Origin: Vibrio syngnathi
GTDB taxonomy: Bacteria > Pseudomonadota > Gammaproteobacteria > Enterobacterales > Vibrionaceae
DNA: 64,000 nt
Assembly: GCF_002119525.1 (NCBI RefSeq)
Contig: NZ_CP017916.1
Coordinates: 1,612,001 to 1,676,000 of the forward strand
Reading direction: 5' to 3'
The translations under genes and the position numbers were made by a program. The stretch's first letter is position 1; each line of letters starts with the position of its first letter. The notes under the pieces are model-generated. The model was not told the origin of the DNA. It saw only the letters and a list, made by a program, of their open reading frames with translations, and ran no database searches. Positions 29,557 to 36,838 of the stretch are shown one piece after another.

Positions 29557-29922
29557 ATGGCGGCACAAAAGCTAACAAAAGGCAGGCTTGTTCAAATTAT
29601 CGTCATGTTGGTTATTTTAATAGCGGCATTTACTTGGAGAACAGTAACATACGATAATCACGAAACAGTAAGCTGTATAATTTCAAAACCGTGTGAATTT
29701 GGTATTGATAATCATAATGTTTTAATTTCGGGCGATAGATCAGGGTATTCAATCGAAACATCTAAAACTGGCAAATTTATCATTAGCTACAATGAGAGTG
29801 GAATTCTAGAAGAAAAAGGGCCATCGAATTGGCTGTTACAAACTAATGATAAGACCTCCTCAATAACAGTTACATTTCCACAACAGATAGCCACATTTTC
29901 TGTAAACCTTTCTAAGGAATAA
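29557..29922 (+). CDS. Hypothetical membrane-anchored periplasmic protein
   Basis: This 121-residue protein has one N-terminal helix (RLVQIIVMLVILIAAFTW) followed by a small beta-rich domain with two cysteines in SCIISKPCEF, likely a disulfide in the periplasm. I do not recognise a family. It is divergent from ccoN, with AAGGAG about 11 nt before the ATG. The coding sequence is AT-richer than its neighbours. The sharing of an intergenic region with ccoN may be incidental. Confidence 0.65.
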   Translation: MAAQKLTKGRLVQIIVMLVILIAAFTWRTVTYDNHETVSCIISKPCEFGIDNHNVLISGDRSGYSIETSKTGKFIISYNESGILEEKGPSNWLLQTNDKTSSITVTFPQQIATFSVNLSKE

Positions 29923-30037
29923 CACAGTAACAAGTTAGTCTCGCCTCAATTCTTTTGATAGAAATATGTACTAAGTCAGTGAAATAGATTGTATAAAAGT
30001 GTTATAAAGAGAGCATTAATAAAATCTTCCGAGATCT

Positions 30038-31222
30038 ATGAAATTTCTATCAAAAGTCTCTTATTCCCTAGACGCTAAAATCGCAGTAGATGAGCTGCTC
30101 AGTGGGGTGGCAAACCCTGTCGATATTGCCTGTCTTATCTGCTACTGCACCGAAGAGTACTCCACACTTGCTGTGCAGAGATATTTCGTAGATGCGCTCC
30201 CGAATACACCAATACATGGCTGCACCACTTGTCACGGTATTATGACCGAAACAGGGTTCCATTCAGGCCCTGTGATTGGGATACTCATCATCTATGATTC
30301 CGGGATCAATGCCTACGGTACCGGCATCTGTCACTTTGGCGATTCCATAGAACGTAGTACGTTCAGCGCCATCGATAAAGCATTAAAGAACGCCAACCGA
30401 GAAGGTGAAATACCCGATCTTATCTTGCTCCATTCCACCCCAGGTAATGAAGAGAAGGTGATGGCGGCTATCGATAACAAATTTGGCACAGAGGTGCCGA
30501 TTATTGGTGGAAGCGCAGCAGACAATCAAGTGTCTGGAAATTGGAGTATCTTTACCGAAGAAGCTCTTGCTATTAATGGCGTCTCTTTAACGGTGTTTTT
30601 TGCGTCACAATCCATCTATTCATCTTTTAGCGCCGGTCATACACCCACCCAGTATTCAGGCACCGTCACCAAAGTAAGAAATCGAATATTGTTAGAGATC
30701 GACCATAGGCCTGCGACCACCGTTTATAATGAATGGACTGATTTTCATTTAGGTGGCAGTGATGATGGGTATATTTTTGAAAAGTCGACAGTTTATCCAT
30801 TAGGCCGAAAGGTCGGCTCTTCTTACGACTACCCATATTTCAAGTTATCGCATTCGATCAGAGAAACTGAGTGTAACGGTATCGAGTTGTTCACTGATAT
30901 CAATGAAGGTGACACCATCTATTTGATGCAAGGCTCTAAGCAACAACTTATCAGCCGTGCCGCTAACATCATTCATTCGTCTTACTATAATGATATGGAT
31001 CTTGAAGAAAAATTAGGGGCGATCAACATATTCTGTGCAGGACCAATGCTGCACCTAAAACAAGATATGGATGAGGTTTGTGACCAAATCAATCACGCAC
31101 TTGGTGGGCTTCCATACATATGTCCATTTACGTTTGGTGAGCAAGGCAGACTCTCTGGTGGTGAGAATGCGCACGGAAATTTGATGGTATCGTCTGCAAC
31201 GTTTTATAGGCTGAAAAAGTAA
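30038..31222 (+). CDS. FIST-domain sensory protein
   Basis: This 394-residue soluble protein has the FIST N domain (about 10-200, including PIHGCTTCHGIM and PIIGGSAADNQ) and FIST C domain (about 215-375, ending GLPYICPFTFGEQGRL). FIST domains are predicted small-ligand sensors linked to signal transduction proteins. The stop overlaps the ATG of the hybrid histidine kinase in TAATG, so the two are very likely partners. The ligand is unknown. V. cholerae carries a similar pair in the corresponding place near its cco and dif regions (recollection, to be checked). Confidence 0.88.
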   Translation: MKFLSKVSYSLDAKIAVDELLSGVANPVDIACLICYCTEEYSTLAVQRYFVDALPNTPIHGCTTCHGIMTETGFHSGPVIGILIIYDSGINAYGTGICHFGDSIERSTFSAIDKALKNANREGEIPDLILLHSTPGNEEKVMAAIDNKFGTEVPIIGGSAADNQVSGNWSIFTEEALAINGVSLTVFFASQSIYSSFSAGHTPTQYSGTVTKVRNRILLEIDHRPATTVYNEWTDFHLGGSDDGYIFEKSTVYPLGRKVGSSYDYPYFKLSHSIRETECNGIELFTDINEGDTIYLMQGSKQQLISRAANIIHSSYYNDMDLEEKLGAINIFCAGPMLHLKQDMDEVCDQINHALGGLPYICPFTFGEQGRLSGGENAHGNLMVSSATFYRLKK

Positions 31223-32946
31223 TGGATACTGAAGACCAGGAAGCGCTGCAAGAAGCTCGTATTGAACTCCAAAAACTAAAGGTCCGTGAACGTAAATTAG
31301 CTGAAGAGAATAGGGTGATCCTATCGACTATCTCTGCGATCAGTAAGGCGAGTAACATATCTGAAATATTTTCTAGTCTCGAATTCGCACTCAAAAAATA
31401 CATAAAGTTTGATGATTTTATTGTGGTATCAAGAGTAGGGAATGAAGGTAGTTTCAAAACCCTGTTAACCAATAACAAAGTATTCGAACAAATGAATTGG
31501 ACAGATTGTGGCAAGCTATCGCGAGTCATTAATGGAGAATGTGCCATTCTTTTTGAACCCAAATCTCTGGGTGAATTCAGCACTTTGCATCCCATTATCC
31601 TAGACCAAATTAACTCCGTACTGATTACTGGTATTGATAGCGGGCTAACACAATCCGTTATCATCTTTATCCATTCCAATACCAAACACTTTAGTATTGA
31701 AACCAAAGCCACTCTAAACCGATTTCGACCGCTGATTGAGCGTGCTGTTTTCGATATTGAAAACAAAGAAAAACTTGAAGCGACAGTCCGAGAACGTACA
31801 GCAGAACTCGTAGCAGCAAGAAAAGACGCAGAAAGAGCCAACAAAGCCAAATCTGAATTCTTAGCAATGATGAGTCATGAGTTAAGAACGCCGCTAAACG
31901 CCACCATAGGCTTAATCGACACGCTAAAGTCCACACCGCTGAATGATGAACAACAGTCTATATTGTTAAATATGAGTACATCATCTGAACTCCTATTGGC
32001 GATCATCAGTGATGTATTGGACTTTTCAAAGATTGAATCTGGATGCTTCTCGTTGGCTCCTCAATGGAGCAACGCAAGAGACACTGTAACTTTTGTTTTA
32101 TCTGAACAAAAGAAGATAGCAGACGATAAAGGGTTGTCGTTAACCCTAACTAGCGACATTCCAGAAGGTGAACTACATTACATCGACCCAAGTCGCTTAG
32201 CACAGATCCTTTTTAATCTCATTGGTAACGCAATAAAGTTCACTGAACACGGGCATGTACATGTTTCTATTACATACCAGCACAGTTCATTCCGTATTAG
32301 CGTAGAAGACACCGGAATTGGCATCAGCTCACAGCAACTTTCGTCATTATTCAGTCCGTTCGTGCAAGCCGATAGCACAATCACACGTAGGTTTGGTGGC
32401 ACTGGCTTAGGTTTAGCAATAACAAAACGACTAGTAGAACTGATGCGCGGGCGTATATCGGTCGAGAGTGAGCCAGGAAAAGGTTCGAAATTTGAAGTGC
32501 GGTTACCAGTTCTAACGAGAGTTACGAACAATCAAGAGCATGCTGCAGAAGATAAATACTCGCAAGTTCCAAGAACCCGTTATTCAGTGTTAGTTGTTGA
32601 AGACAACCCAACAAATCAGATGGTGATTCAATTGATCCTTGCGCGGCAAGGCCACGAAGTTTTCATCGCAAGCAACGGTGAAGAAGCGATTGGCTTTGTA
32701 GAAAGAGGTAATGATCCGATAGACATTATCTTGATGGATGTGTCGATGCCAGTTATGGACGGAATAACCACAACCAAATATATGAGAGACGCAAACATCA
32801 AAACACCAATCGTCGCGCTAACGGCACACACATCAGTAGAAGATAAAGTTTCTTGTTTAGATGTCGGTATGAATGATTTCATTACCAAACCTGTAAGAAC
32901 CAAAGAGATCATTGAAGCAATTGATAGATTAATGCTTGAAGTCTAA
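31222..32946 (+). CDS. Hybrid sensor histidine kinase/response regulator
   Basis: This 574-residue cytoplasmic protein has an N-terminal coiled coil (1-35) and a GAF-like sensor region (about 40-180), followed by a second coiled coil. A HisKA domain has the phospho-acceptor His219 in MMSHELRTPLN. The HATPase has NLIGNAIKFT, DTGIGI and GGTGLGLAI. The C-terminal receiver has acidic pair ED at 460-461, phospho-acceptor Asp506 in ILMDVSMPVMDG, and Lys in ITKPV. No membrane segments are seen, so the input probably comes from the co-translated FIST protein. The output partner is not encoded next to it. Confidence 0.92.
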   Translation: MDTEDQEALQEARIELQKLKVRERKLAEENRVILSTISAISKASNISEIFSSLEFALKKYIKFDDFIVVSRVGNEGSFKTLLTNNKVFEQMNWTDCGKLSRVINGECAILFEPKSLGEFSTLHPIILDQINSVLITGIDSGLTQSVIIFIHSNTKHFSIETKATLNRFRPLIERAVFDIENKEKLEATVRERTAELVAARKDAERANKAKSEFLAMMSHELRTPLNATIGLIDTLKSTPLNDEQQSILLNMSTSSELLLAIISDVLDFSKIESGCFSLAPQWSNARDTVTFVLSEQKKIADDKGLSLTLTSDIPEGELHYIDPSRLAQILFNLIGNAIKFTEHGHVHVSITYQHSSFRISVEDTGIGISSQQLSSLFSPFVQADSTITRRFGGTGLGLAITKRLVELMRGRISVESEPGKGSKFEVRLPVLTRVTNNQEHAAEDKYSQVPRTRYSVLVVEDNPTNQMVIQLILARQGHEVFIASNGEEAIGFVERGNDPIDIILMDVSMPVMDGITTTKYMRDANIKTPIVALTAHTSVEDKVSCLDVGMNDFITKPVRTKEIIEAIDRLMLEV

Positions 32947-33077
32947 TAAACGTATTCTTAATCGAAGATTAGGAAATATGTTTATTAGGTATTTTATGGT
33001 AAATAGACTTACTGTTAAATAGAATGTCAGTTTGGTAGTCAAACAAGAGGCAGGGCATCACACAAAGATACCTGCCT
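32943..33077 (+). terminator. Inverted repeats after the histidine kinase gene
   Basis: An imperfect inverted repeat, CTAATAAAC (32943-32951) with GTTTATTAG (32980-32988), overlaps the stop codon. A second stem, AGGCAGG/CCTGCCT (33048-33077), follows. Neither has a strong T run, so termination here is uncertain. Confidence 0.45.
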
Positions 33078-33095
33078 TATAAACACTAAACCCCG

Positions 33096-33123
33096 ATTTA
33101 ACATAATATACATAATACGCAGT
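33096..33123. other. dif: dif site (XerC/XerD recombination site) of chromosome 1
   Basis: Read on the minus strand, the 28 bp are an XerC arm ACTGCGTATTA, centre TGTATA and an XerD arm TTATGTTAAAT. The XerD arm and centre equal those of E. coli dif. By eye it differs at only three of 28 positions from the V. cholerae dif1 sequence as I recall it. It lies 150 nt after the kinase gene and about 25 nt before the IS element that opens the accessory region. matP is 9 kb away, consistent with the terminus. This is where XerCD resolves chromosome dimers and where Xer-dependent mobile elements insert. Confidence 0.88.
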
Positions 33124-33175
33124 GTGATTGTTAGAGCAATTTAGTAATGTCCGGTTTGAGCCATTTTAAAATGTC

Positions 33176-33209
33176 CTCCTAAGCTTACCTATATTGGTCT
33201 GCTTAGGAG
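33176..33209 (+). promoter_or_regulatory. Hairpin covering the transposase ribosome site
   Basis: CTCCTAAGC (33176-33184) pairs perfectly with GCTTAGGAG (33201-33209), which contains the AGGAG 8 nt before the transposase ATG. Transcripts entering from outside would fold and hide the ribosome site, a known way for insertion sequences to avoid activation by readthrough. Confidence 0.6.
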
Positions 33210-33217
33210 TTATCCGG

Positions 33218-34309
33218 ATGCTTATTACTATGAGTGAAAAAGATATTTATCGATTTAAGGTTCTGACTGACGTACGTGAAAAACGACTACGCCAAGTTGA
33301 CGCTGCTGTCATTTTGAATCTATCTGCGCGTCATATCCGGCGTTTGGTGAACCAACTTGTCTCTCTTGGCGCGCAAAGTCTTACACACGCAGCGCGTGGC
33401 CGCCCAAGTAATCGACGCCACTCAGAACATTTCAGAATTGAAATACTGAAGCTTATTCGTGAGCATTACTCTGACTTCTCACCAACGTTCGCTCTGGAAA
33501 AACTGACTGAACTGCACAATCTATCAGTCTCTAAAGAAACACTCCGTCAATGGATGATCGCCGACGGACTGTGGCTTCCACATGCAAAACGAAAACCTCG
33601 AGTATATCAGCCACGTTACCGTCGTGATTGCTTGGGTGAACTTATCCAAATTGACGGCTCCCATCACGACTGGTTTGAAGGTCGCAGCGACAAATGCTGC
33701 CTATTGGTGTTCATTGACGATGCGACTGGCCGCTTGATGAACCTAAGATTCAGCGAGACGGAATCCGCGTTTGACTACATGTTAGCGACGCGTGAATACC
33801 TCGATGCGCACGGTAAACCCATCGCATTTTACAGCGACAAACACTCCATATTTCGAGTGAATCAGGAGAAACACAAACAAGTTGGCCAAACCCAATACGG
33901 GCGCGTGCTGAAAGAGCTGGCGATAGAACTCATTTGTGCCAACAGCTCCCAAGCCAAAGGCCGTGTTGAGCGAGCCAATCTCACGTTGCAAGACCGGCTG
34001 GTTAAAGAGATGCGCTTACAAGGCATCAACACCATCGAGCAAGCCAACGTCTGGCTTCCCTACTTCGTCGCCGATTTTAATCATCGCTTTGCTAAGCCTG
34101 CTCAATCCCCGAAAAACATGACTTGCTGCCGAGAGATAGTCGATACGCCGAATCTTAATGCCCCTTCGGCACGATGCCGCCGAATGGTGACCAATTTAGC
34201 CTCTGTCCATAAGGATACAGGTTTAGTGATACATTGGGATTGGGGGATTTTTTCTTTTTCGCCATGCTTGGAGCCTCTTCGATGTAGGCCATCAGCCTAT
34301 CAGAGGTAG
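33218..34309 (+). pseudogene. ISNCY-family transposase, C-terminus degraded
   Basis: The protein begins with a helix-turn-helix region (LRQVDAAVILNLSARHIRRL) and continues into an integrase-type DDE core. Candidate acidic residues are in QIDGSHHDW, FYSDKHSIF and KGRVERANLTLQDR. After NHRFAKPAQSP the in-frame sequence loses family character. A shift of frame continues as EKHDLLPRDSRYAES for a few residues to a stop, which suggests a frameshift and loss of the C-terminal domain. The ATG at 33218 has AGGAG 8 nt upstream; the TTG at 33194 lies inside the hairpin and is rejected. It is probably inactive. Confidence 0.7.
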
Positions 34310-34319
34310 CACAACCGCT

Positions 34320-34622
34320 TTACTGTTTGCTCAGCAAAAACCGACGTAAATCTCGCTCCGCGCGCATCACAAACAAGATGTACACTTTGTCACCTTTTTG
34401 CTTGTAGAAAACCCGACATGGATTCACTACGACTTCGCGATAATTCAGGTGCTCGAGCTCTGGAGGCAGACGCCCAGACTCGGGAAAGTCGCTGAGGCGT
34501 TCAATTTTGTCGAAAATGTTTTGAACCAGCTGTTTGGCCGCGACTAGGTTTTCAAGGGCAATGTATTCCGCGATATCGTTGAGATCCGATAGCGCGGGTT
34601 CACTCCAAATCACTTCAGCCAT
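34320..34622 (-). CDS. ParE/RelE-family toxin
   Basis: This 100-residue toxin has the RelE/ParE fold pattern: AEVIWSEPALSDLNDIAEYI at the start, then a helical segment with FPESGR, the strand NYREVVVNPCRVFYK and the C-terminal VMRAERDLRRFL. ParE-type proteins poison DNA gyrase, while RelE-type members cleave mRNA; which applies cannot be told here. It overlaps the antitoxin gene by 13 nt and follows it, the usual antitoxin-first order. It sits between an IS remnant and the defence genes. Confidence 0.88.
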   Translation of the reverse strand: MAEVIWSEPALSDLNDIAEYIALENLVAAKQLVQNIFDKIERLSDFPESGRLPPELEHLNYREVVVNPCRVFYKQKGDKVYILFVMRAERDLRRFLLSKQ

Positions 34623-34867
34623 TTTGACATCTTGTCTTTGGCTTCGTCATGACTCAGCGCCTTGCCTTCAGAAATGGCGCGCTCACCGCGTGCGATCCCT
34701 TCGAGGATAGCCAAGCGGTTTTGCATAAACTGATAGTCATCGACGTCAACCAAATACGCAGAAGGTTTGCCATGCTCGGTGATCAACACGGGCTCTTTGG
34801 TGTCGTGTAGGTCGGCAAGGATTTTGGTCGCTTGACGCTTAAGGGAAGTAACGAGCTCGACTTTCAT
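34610..34867 (-). CDS. Phd/YefM-family antitoxin
   Basis: This 85-residue protein has an N-terminal Phd-type DNA-binding fold (SLKRQATKILADLHDTKEPVL then ITEHGKPSAYLV) and a C-terminal helix that would wrap the toxin. GGAGGC precedes the ATG. A perfect 38-bp palindrome 18 nt upstream is the likely operator for repression by the toxin-antitoxin complex. Confidence 0.88.
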   Translation of the reverse strand: MKVELVTSLKRQATKILADLHDTKEPVLITEHGKPSAYLVDVDDYQFMQNRLAILEGIARGERAISEGKALSHDEAKDKMSKWLK

Positions 34868-34884
34868 GAGGATGCCTCCAATAG

Positions 34885-34922
34885 AAGATTAAAAGTGATA
34901 CAATTGTATCACTTTTAATCTT
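34885..34922. promoter_or_regulatory. Perfect 38-bp palindromic operator of the toxin-antitoxin pair
   Basis: The half AAGATTAAAAGTGATACAA is followed directly by its exact reverse complement. It is centred about 36 nt upstream of the antitoxin ATG, where the promoter must lie. Phd/YefM antitoxins bind such palindromes to repress their own operon. It could also act as a terminator for the operon arriving from the right, since the minus-strand transcript of the effector gene ends at 35039. Confidence 0.65.
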
Positions 34923-35038
34923 ACAAGTTTAGTGCAGCATAAGGTAAAGCGTTTAGAGAAATGCCTAAATAAGTTGTCAAATTACCGCGCTAAATCTATC
35001 CGAACATCGCAAAATCTAAAGCTGGCACTCTTTATTAC

Positions 35039-35641
35039 TTAATAGTAGGACACATCAACTCTATTGTTTTTCGACACTTGGGTAAGATAAATACGCCCAA
35101 CCGTTTTTCTATCCGTATAATAATTACCTGATAGACTCAAGCTACGCTCATTTTCTAAAACATCAAATAAGGTTGAGCCATCATAAGGCGTACGACCAAC
35201 TATCCGAGAGGTTGAACGATAAACGTAATATAACTTCTTTTGGCCTTGTTCCATGGTTGGAGTGCATTCTAACGTAACTGACTTTACATCCTTCCCATGC
35301 ATATCAATTTCAGTCAGAAGAAGCCCTTGCCTAATAACCGCACGAACATCAATTTCTAAACCAGTTTCAGTCATAACGCAACCAACCCACTCACCATTGA
35401 GGTCGGGGTATAAGCTGCCATTGAACCACTTCAATAGTCCCCAAATTTTTCTAGCACAAAAAGGGATTAAGAGAATGAAAATTACAAAAGTAGATACAAA
35501 AGAAGATATTGTGATTATTTTATAAAGATCCCAACTAGGAAAAATATATTGCTTAATCAATGTATATACGCCAACACTTAGCAATGTTGACATTATGATC
35601 AACACCTTTAGCAAGGTGCTAACTTGTATGATTTTAAACAC
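35039..35641 (-). CDS. Two-TM beta-barrel effector paired with mCpol (OptE-like, Panoptes)
   Basis: This 200-residue protein has two N-terminal membrane helices (about 8-29 and 42-62) and a beta-rich cytoplasmic domain. The domain opens with PDLNGEWVG (79-87) and contains GNYYTDRKTVGR (172-183). The same layout and motifs occur in the CBASS effector at 36203 (DLRGTW and GHYWTDRGTKGS), so the two are homologues of the Cap15-type family. The start is GTG with a weak GAGA site, 11 nt after the mCpol gene. In Panoptes systems the effector is held inactive by a nucleotide made by mCpol and disrupts the membrane when that nucleotide is removed (knowledge of the family; not shown here). Confidence 0.8.
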   Translation of the reverse strand: MFKIIQVSTLLKVLIIMSTLLSVGVYTLIKQYIFPSWDLYKIITISSFVSTFVIFILLIPFCARKIWGLLKWFNGSLYPDLNGEWVGCVMTETGLEIDVRAVIRQGLLLTEIDMHGKDVKSVTLECTPTMEQGQKKLYYVYRSTSRIVGRTPYDGSTLFDVLENERSLSLSGNYYTDRKTVGRIYLTQVSKNNRVDVSYY

Positions 35642-35652
35642 GTTTTTCTCTA

Positions 35653-36012
35653 TTATTTAATCGTATAATCGCATAGTTTATTTTTACCACTACTTTTAGC
35701 GTCAAGTAATGCTACATAAGCTTCTTTCAGCGAAGAGCCCACCCCAGCAGAAAACGTAAATGTGTTGGAAGGCAATCCTTGTATCCTTTCAAATAATCTA
35801 GCGCTGTCGAAGCAATTACCTGACTTACCAACCACTCCATCAGCCGCACAAAAAACAATCTCAAAGCCATTCTCGATTAGCAATTGAGCAATCTGATCAG
35901 CAGCGTTTACTAATGACGCGCTCACTTGATAAAGGTTTTCCTCATCATTGTTGAGGTAGAATGATGTAATTTTCCGCCCTACATCATCCCCGTCAATCGT
36001 TATATATTTCAT
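35653..36012 (-). CDS. Minimal Cas10-like polymerase (mCpol; OptS-like, Panoptes)
   Basis: This 119-residue protein consists of a single palm domain of the Cas10/GGDEF superfamily. Motif 1 is YITIDGDDVGR (3-13) with Asp7, Asp9 and Asp10. Motif 2 is FCAADGVVG (54-62), where GGDEF proteins have GG(D/E). The C-terminal signature is AGVG with ALLDAKSSGKNKL (101-113). It is far shorter than a diguanylate cyclase and has no sensor domain, matching mCpol. mCpol proteins make cyclic dinucleotides; in Panoptes the product restrains the partner effector encoded 11 nt downstream. AAGG lies 8 nt before the ATG, and a TATAAT-like -10 lies about 30 nt upstream, so the pair may have its own promoter. Confidence 0.82.
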   Translation of the reverse strand: MKYITIDGDDVGRKITSFYLNNDEENLYQVSASLVNAADQIAQLLIENGFEIVFCAADGVVGKSGNCFDSARLFERIQGLPSNTFTFSAGVGSSLKEAYVALLDAKSSGKNKLCDYTIK

Positions 36013-36202
36013 AAAATCGCCTTAAATCAAAAATTTGGACTTATTATAACAATACAGTATCAACAGAGAAATGATTTACGGCATCATCAGAAGCTATTCA
36101 TCTTGTTGTAGGTTACAACTCAACAACACCGCCTTAAAGACGATGACGAAACCTAACCTTAGACTGAAAATACCAAGTGTTAGGAATCTGTCTTAAATGC
36201 GA
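36013..36202 (-). promoter_or_regulatory. Spacer between CBASS and Panoptes-like pairs with possible promoter
   Basis: This 190-nt spacer lies between the Cap15-like gene and mCpol. On the minus strand a TATAAT (complement of 36043-36048) lies about 30 nt before the mCpol start, but the -35 region is poor. No terminator hairpin is evident, so readthrough from CBASS is also possible. Confidence 0.45.
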
Positions 36203-36838
36203 TTATTGGTGCGGAAGCTCATTTGAAGCTTGTTCATAATTGTCACAATACTTGAGAGCTCTATCGACAAACTTGATGCTTCCTTTGGTGCCGCGATCAG
36301 TCCAATAATGCCCTTCTAGCGCATAGGCAGGCATACCGTGGACTTCCAGTGAAAATGAACCATGATGTATTTCGCTTCTAGTCCCTTGAAGCTCAATCTT
36401 AGGTTCATTTCTATAAACACCAACAAATTTGAACAATTCTCCATCTTCTTGAGGCTCAATGCTATGAGCAATAAGAACAGATTTAGATTCTTCCGTCATT
36501 AAACGTAAACTTAAAGATGTCAATGTTTGTCTAACAACGGCGTAACCATAGATTGTCGGAATTGTTTCATTGGTAACAGGATTCACCCAGTTACTTTGCA
36601 TTTCAACTTTCCACGTTCCCCTCAAGTCTGGTCTCTTCACGTACCAACCGTTGATCAGCTTCCATGACCACATGTACTTATTAAACAAAGCTACAAAGGC
36701 TGATATGGAGCCGACTACTATTCCAAAAGGTTTCAAGAATTCTATACTCAAAACGGGCATACCTTGGAACCACAAGGCAACTAACCATACAGCAATAGTT
36801 AAGCCAATAAACGATGAGATATGTAATCTAGTCAGCAT
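36203..36838 (-). CDS. cap15: CBASS effector, Cap15-like two-TM beta-barrel protein
   Basis: This 211-residue protein has two membrane helices (about 7-26 and 35-53), then a beta-rich domain with DLRGTW (71-76) and GHYWTDRGTKGS (176-187). It matches the SMODS-associated two-TM beta-strand-rich effector family (Cap15). Those effectors bind the cyclic nucleotide from the CD-NTase and oligomerise in the inner membrane to kill the infected cell. Its ATG overlaps the CD-NTase stop in TAATG, the tight coupling expected of a two-gene type I CBASS. The C-terminal tail is short and polar. Confidence 0.85.
   Translation of the reverse strand: MLTRLHISSFIGLTIAVWLVALWFQGMPVLSIEFLKPFGIVVGSISAFVALFNKYMWSWKLINGWYVKRPDLRGTWKVEMQSNWVNPVTNETIPTIYGYAVVRQTLTSLSLRLMTEESKSVLIAHSIEPQEDGELFKFVGVYRNEPKIELQGTRSEIHHGSFSLEVHGMPAYALEGHYWTDRGTKGSIKFVDRALKYCDNYEQASNELPHQ

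Larger units (their letters stand above)
33148..34316 (+). mobile_element. Truncated ISNCY-type insertion sequence
   Basis: The left end is probably TGTCCGGTTTGAGCCA at 33148. A plus-strand transposase follows. I find no inverted copy of the left end before the next gene at 34320, and the transposase C-terminus reads into unrelated-looking sequence, so the right end is missing. The stretch 34150-34316 is not recognised. The insertion lies about 25 nt from dif. Confidence 0.6.

Noticed and set aside
34150..34320. Integron attC site next to the toxin-antitoxin pair
   Set aside because: Toxin-antitoxin genes are common integron cassettes in vibrios, but no attC core or VCR-like inverted repeat is seen on either side.
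35653..36012. The mCpol protein as an ordinary GGDEF diguanylate cyclase fragment
   Set aside because: It lacks the GG(D/E)EF motif and is complete with its own ribosome site. The DGDDVG and AADG motifs and its effector partner fit mCpol better.
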